From Candidatus Deferrimicrobiaceae bacterium (GTDB taxonomy: Bacteria; Desulfobacterota; Deferrimicrobia; Deferrimicrobiales; Deferrimicrobiaceae), in assembly GCA_036504035.1 (NCBI GenBank), contig DASXVV010000013.1:139302-203301 (forward strand): a stretch of 64,000 bases of DNA. Direction: 5' to 3'. The notes under the pieces are model-generated. The model saw only the letters and a program-made list of their open reading frames with translations. It was not told where the DNA came from and ran no database searches. Each line of letters begins with the position of its first letter. Position 1 is the first letter of the stretch. Shown piece by piece: positions 42,872 through 51,754 of the stretch. The translations under genes were made by a program, and so were the position numbers.

Positions 42872-42948
42872 TGGTGGCGGTGCAGGGACTTGAACCCCGG
42901 ACACTGCGGATATGAACCGCATGCTCTAACCAACTGAGCTACACCGCC
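42872..42948 (-). tRNA. tRNA-Met (anticodon CAT)
   Basis: The minus-strand sequence folds as a full cloverleaf: acceptor GGCGGTG/CACCGCC, D-arm GCTC...GAGC, anticodon stem TGCGG/CCGCA around the loop TTCATAT with anticodon CAT, and T-arm CCGGGGTTCAAGTCCC. The CCA end is encoded. The sequence is typical of elongator Met; a lysidine-modified Ile reading of CAT is less likely. It marks the border between the polysaccharide locus and ordinary chromosome. Confidence 0.93.
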
Positions 42949-42999
42949 ACGCAAAAGGAAAAGAGATTATAACGATTCAGGCGTCGTTGTCAATCGGCT

Positions 43000-44517
43000 T
43001 CACCGCATCCAGACGATTCGCCATTCGGACAGGTTTTCGAGCAATTTGCCCTTTTCCCGAACGAGCAGGCCGATGCGTCGAGCCGGGCCCTTCTCTGCGT
43101 CGACGAGGAAGGCGTCGGTCACGCCGAAGCCGATTTGCGGGGTTCGCCAGGCAAGGCGCAGCGTGCCGGCATCCTGCACAAAGGCAACCAGTTCGGCCCC
43201 CGACTGCACCTTGACGTTTTCGAAGAATACTCCGGGCGTGACAAGATTATTGAGGGCGACCAGTTCTTCGATCCCGTCGTCGTTCAGGTCGACCGCCATG
43301 AACCTTGGCGGAATGTTGATCGGCCCCTCGCGCAACGAATCGGCCGAGACGGCCGCCGGCGTGAAATCGGTCCCCCGGATCGATTCGGGCGCGGTGCCCA
43401 ACGCCTTTCCCTCCGGGTCGTATAAGGAGATCGACCCTCCTTTTCCGAACACGACGATCCGCTTGGCCTGCCCCGAGTTCAGGGTGCCCACGCTATATAG
43501 CCCTGTGCCGGGCGGCAATGGGAGCACACCCCCTTTGTCGGGGATCTCGCCTTCACCGTAACGATCGAATGCCAGGCGGAAGATGTCCCCCTTGAAAAAG
43601 GTGACCGGATCCGATTCCTGGCCCAGGATATTCGACCCGCCCTTGTCGAGGGCGACCGGGCTCAGGAGCCATGGGATCCCGGCGACCTTTTTCCGATAAT
43701 CTTTCCCGTCGAAGGCCCATATATCGCTGATGGCCTGCCCGCCGGCAAAACGGACCGCGATGATCTCGGCAAAGCCGTTGTGGTCGAGGTCGGCGGTCTC
43801 GACCCGGAAGATGCCGGTCCCGGCTTCCTTGATCCGGTATTTCTCGACCAGCTCGTCGCCGTCGATCCGGAAGATGGCGATCTCGGATGGGAATGCCACG
43901 ATCAGCTCGGGCTTTCCGTCCCGGTCCGAATCGGCAAGCCTGGCCGAGACCGGATTGCCGGGGAAGGCGGCGCTTCGGGTCAGGTTCCCGGAAAACCCGG
44001 GAATTCGCCCCTTGCCGCCCGCCCGGTCGTCCCCGAAAAAGCGGAGTTTGAGGTTGGCCGTGGCTTCGGTGATCAATCGACGATAGATCGGGGAAAGTCC
44101 GACGGACGGGGGTGGCTGCCCCTCGGCATCGTCAAGCGCGGATGCGACGACGGTCTTCCCGACCGCGCCCGGCTCGCTCGGCACGATCCGGAGCTCGATC
44201 GAGACGGAGTGGCCGATGCGGACCAGGGAGCCCTCGAACAGGTAAGGCGTCCCGAGCGATCTCGCTTTGTTGGCCAGCGCGCCGGGGTCGGATTTGCCGT
44301 CTTGCGACAGGATCCGGATGTCGAAGCGGTCGGAAAGCTTGTCGACGATGGCGCGGTCGAGCGTCCCGTTCCGGAGGGACGCATCGTTGTCGCCGGAGAT
44401 CGCAAGCGGGACGAGCGCGGCGCTCTGCCGGGAAGCGGAGGCGACCGATCCGGTCAAGGAAATAGAAGCCGCGATCAGGAGCATTGCAAGGATGCCGGGA
44501 AAATTGAATCGCATCAT
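43000..44517 (-). CDS. Secreted VCBS/FG-GAP repeat protein
   Basis: The 505-residue protein has a signal peptide (MMRFNFPGILAMLLIAASISLTGSVASA) and a first domain of about 130 residues (NGTLDRAIVDKLSDRFDIRIL, FEGSLVRIGHSVSIEL) similar to periplasmic curli/FlgO-like modules. At least three integrin-type repeats with calcium-binding Asp motifs follow: DSDRDGKPELIVAF, DLDHNGFAEIIAVR, DLNDDGIEELVALN. These form a beta-propeller. The ATG overlaps the stop of the upstream isochorismatase-like gene (ATGA), so the two are coupled despite unrelated functions. The function is unknown. Confidence 0.82.
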   Translation of the reverse strand: MMRFNFPGILAMLLIAASISLTGSVASASRQSAALVPLAISGDNDASLRNGTLDRAIVDKLSDRFDIRILSQDGKSDPGALANKARSLGTPYLFEGSLVRIGHSVSIELRIVPSEPGAVGKTVVASALDDAEGQPPPSVGLSPIYRRLITEATANLKLRFFGDDRAGGKGRIPGFSGNLTRSAAFPGNPVSARLADSDRDGKPELIVAFPSEIAIFRIDGDELVEKYRIKEAGTGIFRVETADLDHNGFAEIIAVRFAGGQAISDIWAFDGKDYRKKVAGIPWLLSPVALDKGGSNILGQESDPVTFFKGDIFRLAFDRYGEGEIPDKGGVLPLPPGTGLYSVGTLNSGQAKRIVVFGKGGSISLYDPEGKALGTAPESIRGTDFTPAAVSADSLREGPINIPPRFMAVDLNDDGIEELVALNNLVTPGVFFENVKVQSGAELVAFVQDAGTLRLAWRTPQIGFGVTDAFLVDAEKGPARRIGLLVREKGKLLENLSEWRIVWMR

Positions 44518-45074
44518 TTGAGCAGCGACGAGATCTTCTTGAATTCGGGCGTCCCGGCACGTTTCAGGAGGGAAAACAGCGCGGTCTCGGTGCTGAAGAC
44601 CACCGCCCCGGCGTGGATCATCGACCGGAGTCCGCTCTCGTAATTGTGGCGGAAACGGGAGGACACCGCGTCGTCGATGACGAATACGGAATACCCGGCC
44701 CGCATCAGGTCGATCGCGGTCTGGTAAACGCACACGTGGGTTTCCATCCCGACCAGGATCGCATGCTTCCTCCCCAGGGAACCGAGATGGGACAGGAACC
44801 CCTCGTCACGAGCGCAGCTGAAGGTGCTTTTCTCGTATCGGGAGATCGGCTTGCCCTCGAGCGCTTGCTCGACCTCGGCCACGGTGCGCCCGAGACCCTT
44901 CGGGTATTGTTCGGTCACGACGATCGGGACGGAAAGGGTTCCTGCCGCCTCGATCAAGATTTGCGTGTTTTTCAACGCGATGCGATACAGTTCGGGATCG
45001 ATGGCGCCGACAAGCCGTTCCTGGATGTCGACGACCACCAGGACGGATTTTTCCATGTCCATGAAATCAACCAT
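44514..45074 (-). CDS. Isochorismatase-family hydrolase
   Basis: The 186-residue protein has the cysteine hydrolase triad of the family: Asp16 in VLVVVDIQERL, a Lys in YEKSTFSCARDE, and Cys in GMETHVCVYQTAIDLM, with cis-peptide-forming residues before the Cys. It is close to the YcaC/nicotinamidase-like group with loose substrate prediction. A strong GGAGGGGG ribosome site precedes the ATG. It overlaps the downstream VCBS protein. The 147-bp gap on its left side leads to a small protein gene on the same strand. Confidence 0.88.
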   Translation of the reverse strand: MVDFMDMEKSVLVVVDIQERLVGAIDPELYRIALKNTQILIEAAGTLSVPIVVTEQYPKGLGRTVAEVEQALEGKPISRYEKSTFSCARDEGFLSHLGSLGRKHAILVGMETHVCVYQTAIDLMRAGYSVFVIDDAVSSRFRHNYESGLRSMIHAGAVVFSTETALFSLLKRAGTPEFKKISSLLK

Positions 45075-45221
45075 ACACTGCCCCCTCCACGCTCGATGAA
45101 CGTTCTTTATGGCTTCATTCTAAATCGAATCGGGGAAGCGAGGCGGCGAAAAAGGAAACGGGGAGAGCACGTATCCTGCGCGGTCTCCCCGGCATGATGC
45201 CTGCGGGTACGGGGGTCGAGA

Positions 45222-45440
45222 TCAGGCGAAGGTGTCGACCTTCCCGTCGCGAACGACCGGCTCCTTGACTTCGACCGCCTGGTTGACCGGGGAAGCAGCC
45301 TGCTGGATCAGGTTGACCGCCGCCTGGCCTTCGGCTTTCTGGGCGTCGAGCGCCTTCTTGACGACCAAAGTGGATACGTCGGTGACTTTTTGGGCTGCGG
45401 GTTCGTTGTTGAGAGCGGACATGACGGGTGTGATCTGCAT
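45222..45440 (-). CDS. YjfB-like small protein
   Basis: This is a 72-residue protein with the pattern of the YjfB/putative motility protein family: a short polar N-terminus (ISALNNEP-like, here MSALNNEPAAQKV), an amphipathic helix with VVKKALDAQKAEGQAAVNLIQQA, and a polar tail. GAGGAGG precedes the ATG. It has no signal peptide. Family members are small soluble proteins found beside varied genes, and their role is not established. Its size and good ribosome site support it as a real gene. Confidence 0.7.
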   Translation of the reverse strand: MQITPVMSALNNEPAAQKVTDVSTLVVKKALDAQKAEGQAAVNLIQQAASPVNQAVEVKEPVVRDGKVDTFA

Positions 45441-45495
45441 GGTGACCTCCTCTTGTTCGGTAGGAAAGTTCCCTGTACAACTTATCGGCAGCCTG

Positions 45496-45521
45496 CCGAA
45501 ATAACTTCAGAACTATTTCGG
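45496..45521. promoter_or_regulatory. Inverted repeat between divergent small-protein genes
   Basis: CCGAAATA (45496-45503) and TATTTCGG (45514-45521) form a perfect 8-bp inverted repeat with a 10-bp spacer, located in the gap between the YjfB-like gene and the DUF4124 gene. The two-turn half-site spacing suits a dimeric regulator. No neighbouring regulator is evident. Confidence 0.4.
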
Positions 45522-45566
45522 TTTGGCGATAAAATCGAATCAGAAAATATTCGAGGGAGCGCAGTC

Positions 45567-46082
45567 TTGCCGAAAACCGTCAGGCACGGACATATCGGAA
45601 TCGCCGGATTCGCAGCAGTGGCGGTGCTGTTTGCCGGATGCCCCGCGTTCGCCGACATCTACAAGTGGGTCGACGACCAGGGAACCATGCATTTCACCGA
45701 CGACCCCGTCTCGATCCCCGCGTCGAAACGGGATCAATCGGTCCCGCTCATCAAGGAGCCGCCGAAGGATGCGGATAACGTCGCGCCCGAGACGCCCCCT
45801 CCCGCCACGGTCCAGGCGACACCTGAGCCGATCCCGACCGATGCCGGCGAGACCAGGGACGAGGCGCTCGCCCGCGAGATCGAGCAGCTCAAGGCAAAGA
45901 TCGCGGCCAAGGAAGCCCTCATCAAGGCAGTCGACGACAAACGCTCCCAGTTCCCCAACCCGATGCGGAACCGGATCGTGAATACGGCCGACATGGATCT
46001 CTATAAAAAATACACGGTAGAGCTCCCGGGCGATCGCGAGCATCTGCAACAGCTCGAGACGCAGCTTCAGGGGAGCCGCTGA
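45567..46082 (+). CDS. Exported DUF4124-domain protein
   Basis: The 171-residue protein uses a TTG start behind GAGGGAG. It begins with a signal peptide (LPKTVRHGHIGIAGFAAVAVLFAG...AFA), followed by the DUF4124 signature DIYKWVDDQGTMHFTDDP (about 30-47), a Pro/Thr-rich linker, and a coiled-coil segment ALAREIEQLKAKIAAKEALIKAV. DUF4124 proteins are periplasmic and of unknown function. Its 3' end overlaps that of the convergent pseudouridine synthase gene by 16 bp. Confidence 0.82.
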   Translation: MPKTVRHGHIGIAGFAAVAVLFAGCPAFADIYKWVDDQGTMHFTDDPVSIPASKRDQSVPLIKEPPKDADNVAPETPPPATVQATPEPIPTDAGETRDEALAREIEQLKAKIAAKEALIKAVDDKRSQFPNPMRNRIVNTADMDLYKKYTVELPGDREHLQQLETQLQGSR

Positions 46083-46951
46083 ATTCCGAACACCCCGGGA
46101 ATCGGTGCGGATACCGTCATCGGCTCCCCGGTTGCCGGGTGGTTGAAGGTCACCTCCGCGGCATGCAGCATCAGCCGGATTGAGTCTCCCGTCTCACGAT
46201 TGCCGTAGAGCCCATCGCCGCGGATCGGGAAGCCGGCGGCCGCGAGATGCGCGCGAATCTGGTGACGCCGCCCCTTGACGATCCGGGCGCACACGATGGT
46301 GCAGCCATCCTCCTCCTGCAACGGGACGACATGGGTCCAGTAGATCGATTGCGGATCCGGCGTATCGTGCCGAACGCGAACCCGCTCCCCTCCCTGCGTC
46401 TCGATGACGCCCTTCAGGATGGCCGGCCCCGGGAATATTCCTTCTACCGTGCAAAGGTACCGCTTCATGAGACGTCCGCTCTCCCTCTCCGCGAGAAGAA
46501 ATCGATAGGCCTCAAGCGTCAAGGCCCCGAGGACGACCCCGCTGGTATCCCGGTCGAGCCTTGAAAGCAGTGGCCCGCCCGCGGATTCGCACCACCCGAA
46601 TCGCCCCGGAAAACGCCAGAGGAGATAGCCGGAAAGCGTCCCGGCTTCCCGGACCTTGACCGGTTCGGTCTGGACCCCGGCCGGCTTGTCGAGGATCGCG
46701 ACGGATTCGTCGCTATAGACGACCGATGCGCCCGGGATATCCCCGGGGACGGGTTCCCAGTCTGTATTCTCGGCCAGGCTCCGGACCGAAACGACCTGCC
46801 CCGCGCGAACGAAGTCGCCCTTGTTCCCCTTTCGACCGTCGATCGACACTTCGCCCCGTTCCAGCGCCAGGCGGATGGACCTGCCCTGCACCCCGGGAAA
46901 TGCCTCCCGGAGGACGCGATCGAGACGGTGATCGGCATTCGCTTGAGACAC
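46067..46951 (-). CDS. RluA-family pseudouridine synthase
   Basis: The 294-residue enzyme has an N-terminal S4 RNA-binding domain (RLDRVLREAFPGVQGRSIRLALERGEVSIDGRKG) and a catalytic domain with LLSRLDRDTSGVVL, containing the catalytic Asp of the RLDxxTSG motif, and IVKGRRHQIRAHLAAAGFPIRGDGLYG. It isomerizes uridine in rRNA or tRNA; the target is not clear. The GTG at 46951 is preferred; a TTG at 47080 would extend it into the promoter and start of the divergent stress-protein gene. Start uncertain. Confidence 0.87.
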   Translation of the reverse strand: MSQANADHRLDRVLREAFPGVQGRSIRLALERGEVSIDGRKGNKGDFVRAGQVVSVRSLAENTDWEPVPGDIPGASVVYSDESVAILDKPAGVQTEPVKVREAGTLSGYLLWRFPGRFGWCESAGGPLLSRLDRDTSGVVLGALTLEAYRFLLAERESGRLMKRYLCTVEGIFPGPAILKGVIETQGGERVRVRHDTPDPQSIYWTHVVPLQEEDGCTIVCARIVKGRRHQIRAHLAAAGFPIRGDGLYGNRETGDSIRLMLHAAEVTFNHPATGEPMTVSAPIPGVFGIQRLP

Positions 46952-47070
46952 GATGATCTCGAGGTGGGTCAGCAGGGGAAAGTCTCCAGGATTCGACTCC
47001 GGATCGTAGAGCGTATAATTGACGCAGGAATGGGCATGGTTTCTATCAAACGCTGTAAAGGGGGCCCGGG

Positions 47071-47511
47071 ATGTATTCAAAACTGCTGGTGCCGCTCGAC
47101 GGTTCTACCCTTGCCGAGAAGGCGGTCTCGCACGCCGGGATGCTCGCAAAGATTGCCGGTTCCGAGATCATTCTTGTCCGGGCCGTCGTGAATCCGTTGA
47201 CCCGGTTGCCCGAAAGCGGCATTCCGGACGAAGCCGCTTTCCTGGAATCGCTGCTCGAAGAGGCGCGTCGATACCTGTCCGTCGTCGCGGACGGGTTGAT
47301 CGCGGAAGGATTGCATGCCCGGACCGTGGTGCGCGAAGGCGAGCCCGAAGACATCATCATCGATGTGGCCCAGGATGAAGACGTCGACATGATCGTCATG
47401 GGCACGCACGGCCGAAGCGGTATTTCCCTCCTCGTCATGGGCAGCGTCGCCATGAAGGTGATCCATGCGACCAGCCGCCCGGTATTGCTGATCAAGCCGG
47501 ACCGCGGATAG
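47071..47511 (+). CDS. Universal stress protein (UspA family)
   Basis: The 146-residue protein has MYSKLLVPLDGSTLAEKAVSHA at the start and MGTHGRSGISLLVMGSVAMKVIHATSRPVLLIK at the end, the latter holding the G2xG9G(S/T) ATP-binding motif of nucleotide-binding UspA proteins. AGGGGG precedes the ATG. A TATAAT at 47015-47020 may form part of the promoter. It stands alone on the plus strand. Confidence 0.93.
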   Translation: MYSKLLVPLDGSTLAEKAVSHAGMLAKIAGSEIILVRAVVNPLTRLPESGIPDEAAFLESLLEEARRYLSVVADGLIAEGLHARTVVREGEPEDIIIDVAQDEDVDMIVMGTHGRSGISLLVMGSVAMKVIHATSRPVLLIKPDRG

Positions 47512-47545
47512 TCCCCCCGTCCTGTTGCCGCCAGAAGGCCGAGGC

Positions 47546-48139
47546 TTACTTCTCGAGAACCTTCGCCTTGAGGATGACGACGGGCTGAACGGGGACGTCA
47601 TCGAACATGCTGCGGGTCGTGGTCGGGACCGCACGGATCTTGTCGACGACCTCCATGCCCGAGATCACCTTTCCGAAAACGGCATAACCGAAGCCACGCG
47701 CGGATTCGTCGGAATGATTCAGGAAATCGTTGTTGACGGTATTGATGAAGAATTGGGCCGTCGCCGAATCGACGACATTGGTCCGCGCCATGGCGACCGT
47801 ACCGCGCAGGTTCTTGAGCCCGTTCCCTGCCTCGTTCTTGATGGGGGGGTGGGCCGTCTTCTTCTCTTTCATCGCGTCCGTGAATCCCCCGCCCTGGATC
47901 ATGAAGTCCTTGATGACCCGGTGGAAGATGGTGCCGTTGTAGTGCCCTTCCTTCACGTAGGCCAGGAAGTTCGCGACGCTGACCGGTGCTTTTTCGGAAT
48001 CGAGTTCGATCTTGATCTCTCCGAGGGACGTTTCGAGCAGGACCAATTTCTTGCCTCCTTTAGGGGCTGCGTTGACGGATCCGGCCAAGCCGGCAGCCAG
48101 AAGGCCGACGACGACCGCCATAGAGAATATCTTGCGCAC
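47546..48139 (-). CDS. Exported cyclophilin-type peptidyl-prolyl isomerase
   Basis: The GTG at 48139 is preceded by CGGAGG and opens a signal peptide ([24 protein letters not shown]). The mature cyclophilin domain has [15 protein letters not shown] (catalytic Arg), [20 protein letters not shown] (Gln and Phe of the active site) and [19 protein letters not shown]. The Trp of cyclosporin binding is absent, as usual in bacterial forms. It assists folding in the periplasm. It is divergent from the TolC-type gene. Confidence 0.93.
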   Translation of the reverse strand: MRKIFSMAVVVGLLAAGLAGSVNAAPKGGKKLVLLETSLGEIKIELDSEKAPVSVANFLAYVKEGHYNGTIFHRVIKDFMIQGGGFTDAMKEKKTAHPPIKNEAGNGLKNLRGTVAMARTNVVDSATAQFFINTVNNDFLNHSDESARGFGYAVFGKVISGMEVVDKIRAVPTTTRSMFDDVPVQPVVILKAKVLEK

Positions 48140-48293
48140 GGGAACCTCCGGGATGCGTTTGGTTTTCAGGTGTAACATTTTACGCATCGCGATCCGCCAT
48201 GGGAAGTGCAATCAAATTTCTCTGTTTCGCGCGCTCCGGAAACTTTTAGGGATAAAATGGGGTCACTTTCTGACAAATGGACAAACTACCCAC

Positions 48294-49805
48294 ATGAAAA
48301 ATTCGATTATTTTACGACGTTTGAAATCTATCCCGTTGGGCGTGGCCTTCCTGTCCATCGCTTCCTCGTTCGGCCATTCAGCCGACATCCCGCTCTCGAT
48401 GCGCGAGATCGGCCGGGCCGCCGTTCTGAACAATCCCAGTCTTTCGACCGCCCGCTTCACGCCGGCGTTGGCAGGGAGCTCCGTGTCGAAGGCCAAGGCC
48501 ATCTACGATCCGGTGCTTTCCGCCCTGATCGAATTCAAGGCCAGCGATTCGAAACTCGCGCCTGACTCTTTTTTCACCAACCGGTCGCGTTCCTGGGATT
48601 CCAATCTCTCGCTCGACGCCTTGATGCAGACCGGCGCCACCGCCTCGGCCGGGGTTTCGAGCACTTGGTCCCGGGACGATACCGGCCTGGCGGCCACCGA
48701 TTCCGTCTCCCCCGCCATCTCGGTTTCCATCGTGCAGCCGATCCTGCGGAATGCAGGGAAAGCGATGACCGAACGCGGGATCACCAGCGCCGACTACGCT
48801 TTGAAGATCGCCGAATCCGACTGGTATTCCCAGATGCTTTCGACCACAGCCCAGGCATGCACGCAACTCCTGACGGTCCTGAAGGTCAGGGAAAGCCTCG
48901 ATTCCCGCAGGGCGTCCGTCGAAACGGCCAAGCGCCTTCATGTTGAAAACCAGGCGCGCGTGAAGGCCGGCGTCCTCGCCCCGATCGACCTGCTCGATTC
49001 CGAACTCGGCGTCGCGACGCGAGAGGTCGACCTGCTCCAGGCCGAAAAGGCCGTCCACGATGCCGAAGACACGCTCCGTTTCCTGCTGCACGCCTCCGAC
49101 AACGACGCATTCGTTTCCAGAGATCCCATTGCCGACCCCGAGTCGCCATTCGTCGCGGACAACGCGATCGGCAAAGCATTCGACAAGCGCCCCGAGATGG
49201 TCAAGGCCCGACTCTCCATCCGGAACGAGGAGTTCAACATCTCCGTCGCGAAAAACCAGATGTTGCCCGATCTCTCCCTGAAGGGATCGGCCGGTCTTGC
49301 CGGGTTGGGCAGCGATACGGGCCGCGGCATCAGCGACGTGGCCCAGGCGCGCTACCCGTTCGGAGTCGTCGGTGTAGGGCTGACTTTCCCGATCCGGAAC
49401 GGGTCGGCCCGCGCCGATTACCAATCGAGCCGGCTGAGAGCCGCTCAATCGCGCAGCGGCCTGGCAGGGCTCGAATCCTCCATCGTCCTCGAAGTCAATA
49501 ACGCGATCCGCTCGATCGACACGCGTTTCCGCCAGATCGGGGTGGCGCGCAAGGGGGTGCAGGTGGGCGAAACCCGCCTCGCTTCCTTCATCAAGAGAAA
49601 TGCGCTCGGGATGGCGACGACCCGCAACGTGCTTGATGCCGAGGCCGACCTGACTGCGGCGCGCGAGGCACTCACGCTCGCCAAGGCCGACTACCAGGCA
49701 GCGCTGGTCGAGCTCTGGCGTGCAACCGGCGAACTCCCGGAGCGTGAAGGAATCGAGGTTTCAGTTAAGAACATTTCCGAGTCCGCTTGGCAGGAGATCC
49801 GATGA
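48294..49805 (+). CDS. TolC-family outer membrane efflux protein
   Basis: This is a 503-residue outer-membrane factor. An N-terminal signal sequence (SIPLGVAFLSIASSFGHSA) is followed by two OEP repeats with long helices (ALKIAESDWYSQMLSTTAQACTQLL; RLHVENQARVKAGVLAPIDLLDSELGVATREVDLLQAEKAVHDAED split across about 215-260; LDAEADLTAAREALTLAKADYQAALVELW). The start at 48294 has no good ribosome site. Its stop overlaps the start of the MacA-like gene (ATGA). It would form the outer-membrane duct of the MacAB-type pump. Confidence 0.9.
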   Translation: MKNSIILRRLKSIPLGVAFLSIASSFGHSADIPLSMREIGRAAVLNNPSLSTARFTPALAGSSVSKAKAIYDPVLSALIEFKASDSKLAPDSFFTNRSRSWDSNLSLDALMQTGATASAGVSSTWSRDDTGLAATDSVSPAISVSIVQPILRNAGKAMTERGITSADYALKIAESDWYSQMLSTTAQACTQLLTVLKVRESLDSRRASVETAKRLHVENQARVKAGVLAPIDLLDSELGVATREVDLLQAEKAVHDAEDTLRFLLHASDNDAFVSRDPIADPESPFVADNAIGKAFDKRPEMVKARLSIRNEEFNISVAKNQMLPDLSLKGSAGLAGLGSDTGRGISDVAQARYPFGVVGVGLTFPIRNGSARADYQSSRLRAAQSRSGLAGLESSIVLEVNNAIRSIDTRFRQIGVARKGVQVGETRLASFIKRNALGMATTRNVLDAEADLTAAREALTLAKADYQAALVELWRATGELPEREGIEVSVKNISESAWQEIR

Positions 49806-51013
49806 AAAAGGGGTTGATCGCCCTCCTGGTCGCGTGCGCGTTGGCCGGGGGCGGCTACTATTATTACAGGGTCCAGCAGAACAAACCGGTTCCTTATCGC
49901 ACGTCATCCGTCGAACGCGGCGACGTGTCCGAGACGGTGACGGCGACCGGGACGATCAACGCCGTCACGACGGTCCAGGTGGGCAGCCAGGTCTCCGGCA
50001 CCGTCACCCGTCTTTTTGCCGACTTCAATTCCCACGTCCGCAAAGGCCAGATCATCGCCCAGATCGACCCTTCCAAATACAAGGCCGACCTCGACCAGTC
50101 CCGAGGCAACCTCGCCAATGCCACCGCCCAGGTCGAGAAGGCCAGGATCGTTTTGGCCGACGCCGAGCGGACGCTCAAGCGCAACGAGCAGCTCTCCGCC
50201 GCCGGATTCCTGGCGCAATCCGATGTCGATGTTTCCATGACTGCCCGTGACAGCGCTCTGGCGATGCTGAAGAGCGCCGAAGGGACGGTCGCCCAGTCCA
50301 AGGGTGCCCTCTCCTCGTCCGAGACCAACCTGAAATACACACAGATCTATTCCCCGGTCGACGGGATCGTCATCTCCCGGAATGTCGATGTCGGGCAGAC
50401 CGTCGCCGCGAGCTTCCAGACCCCCACGCTTTTCACGATCGCCCAGGATCTGACCCGGATGGAAGTCGACGTGAATGTCGACGAGGCCGACATCGGCAAG
50501 ACGAAAAACGGGCAGGACGTCACTTTCACGGTCGATGCGTGGCAGGGAAAGACCTTCAACGGAAAGGTCTCGCAGGTCCGTTATTCGCCGACCGTCACGC
50601 AAAACGTCGTGACCTACAACGTGGTCGTGCTGGTCGACAACCGCGAACTGCTGCTTCGACCGGGGATGACGGCCAACGTCTCGGTCCTGATCCGGACCGC
50701 CTCCGACGTGTTGAAGATTCCCAATGCCGCCCTCCGCTATCGCCCCGCCGAGAAGAAGGCCGATACCACCGCCCAGGCAGGACCGGGCCGGAAACGGAAA
50801 GATGATCGGGACGGTTCCCGAGTCTACGTCGTCGACGACCGCGGCAACCCCAAGGCTGTTCGCATCGAGCCGGGGATCAGCGACGGCGCCTTCACCCAAC
50901 TCGTGAAAGGCGACCTCCATGAAAAGGATAAGCTCATCACGGGCGAAGCCAAGGCGAACGGCGCCAAGGCTTCCGGCGGTCCCCCGGGAATGGGCATGGG
51001 CGGCTTCCGGTAG
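49802..51013 (+). CDS. macA: Membrane-fusion protein (MacA-like)
   Basis: The 403-residue periplasmic adaptor begins with an N-terminal membrane anchor (LIALLVACALAGGGYYYYRV), then a lipoyl half (VTATGTINAVTTVQVGSQVSG), a helical hairpin (YKADLDQSRGNLANATAQVEKARIVLADAERTLKRNEQL, about 85-130), the second lipoyl half (YTQIYSPVDGIVISRNVDVGQTV) and a beta-barrel. A Gly/Met-rich tail (GGPPGMGMGGFR) is unusual. AGGAG precedes the ATG, and the gene overlaps the TolC stop. It links the ABC transporter to the TolC duct. Confidence 0.92.
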   Translation: MKKGLIALLVACALAGGGYYYYRVQQNKPVPYRTSSVERGDVSETVTATGTINAVTTVQVGSQVSGTVTRLFADFNSHVRKGQIIAQIDPSKYKADLDQSRGNLANATAQVEKARIVLADAERTLKRNEQLSAAGFLAQSDVDVSMTARDSALAMLKSAEGTVAQSKGALSSSETNLKYTQIYSPVDGIVISRNVDVGQTVAASFQTPTLFTIAQDLTRMEVDVNVDEADIGKTKNGQDVTFTVDAWQGKTFNGKVSQVRYSPTVTQNVVTYNVVVLVDNRELLLRPGMTANVSVLIRTASDVLKIPNAALRYRPAEKKADTTAQAGPGRKRKDDRDGSRVYVVDDRGNPKAVRIEPGISDGAFTQLVKGDLHEKDKLITGEAKANGAKASGGPPGMGMGGFR

Positions 51014-51025
51014 GAGCCGATCTTG

Positions 51026-51754
51026 ATGCCCACACCCGTCATCGAGATCCAGGGACTCAGCAAGACCTATCGCATCGGCGATGTCAGCGTCGATGCGCTC
51101 CGGTCCGTCGACCTTTCGATCGGCACATCCGATTTCCTCGCGATCATGGGCGCCTCCGGGTCCGGCAAGTCGACGCTGATGAACATCCTGGGTTGCCTCG
51201 ATCGGCCGACGGAAGGCAGCTACCGGCTCGACGGGCATGATGTCGGAAGTCTCGATCGGGATGCATTGGCGCGAATCCGGGGCAAGAAGATCGGGTTCGT
51301 CTTCCAGGGATTCAACCTTCTTTCGCGCATGACCGCCATCGAGAATGTCGAGCTGCCCATGCTCTACGACCAGGTTCCGACGCACCAAAGACGGGAACGC
51401 GCGATCGAGGCGCTCCGTTCGGTCGGGTTGGCCGATCGGAGCCACCACCTTCCGAGCCAGATGTCCGGGGGGCAGCAGCAACGCGTCGCGATTGCCCGGG
51501 CGATCGTCAACAATCCTTCCCTGCTTTTGGCCGACGAGCCGACCGGAAACCTCGACACGTCCACCAGCGAAGAGGTGATGGGAATCGTCCAGCGCTTGAA
51601 CGACGAGCGAGGGATCACGATCGTCCTGGTCACGCACGAAACCGACATCTCCGAATTCGCCCGGCGCGTCGTAACGGTTCGCGACGGGAAGATCGTTTCC
51701 GACCACCCGATCGAACACCGGCGCATCGCAGCGAGCCCTGGACCCGCGTCGTGA
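51026..51754 (+). CDS. ABC transporter ATP-binding protein (MacB/LolD type)
   Basis: The 242-residue protein has Walker A GASGSGKSTLMNILGCLDRPT, the Q-loop FVFQGFNLLSRMTAIENVELP, ABC signature MSGGQQQRVAIARAIVNNPSLL and Walker B LLADEPTGNLD with the H-loop VTHETDI. It is the separate ATPase half of a MacB-type system in which the permease is encoded by the next gene. AGGAG lies 9 bp before the ATG at 51026. Four bases overlap with the permease. Confidence 0.93.
   Translation: MPTPVIEIQGLSKTYRIGDVSVDALRSVDLSIGTSDFLAIMGASGSGKSTLMNILGCLDRPTEGSYRLDGHDVGSLDRDALARIRGKKIGFVFQGFNLLSRMTAIENVELPMLYDQVPTHQRRERAIEALRSVGLADRSHHLPSQMSGGQQQRVAIARAIVNNPSLLLADEPTGNLDTSTSEEVMGIVQRLNDERGITIVLVTHETDISEFARRVVTVRDGKIVSDHPIEHRRIAASPGPAS

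Noticed and set aside
42872-42948. tRNA-Met as an integration site for the polysaccharide island
   Set aside because: No duplicated tRNA 3' end or integrase gene was found, and the composition change lies at 33.8 kb, not at the tRNA.
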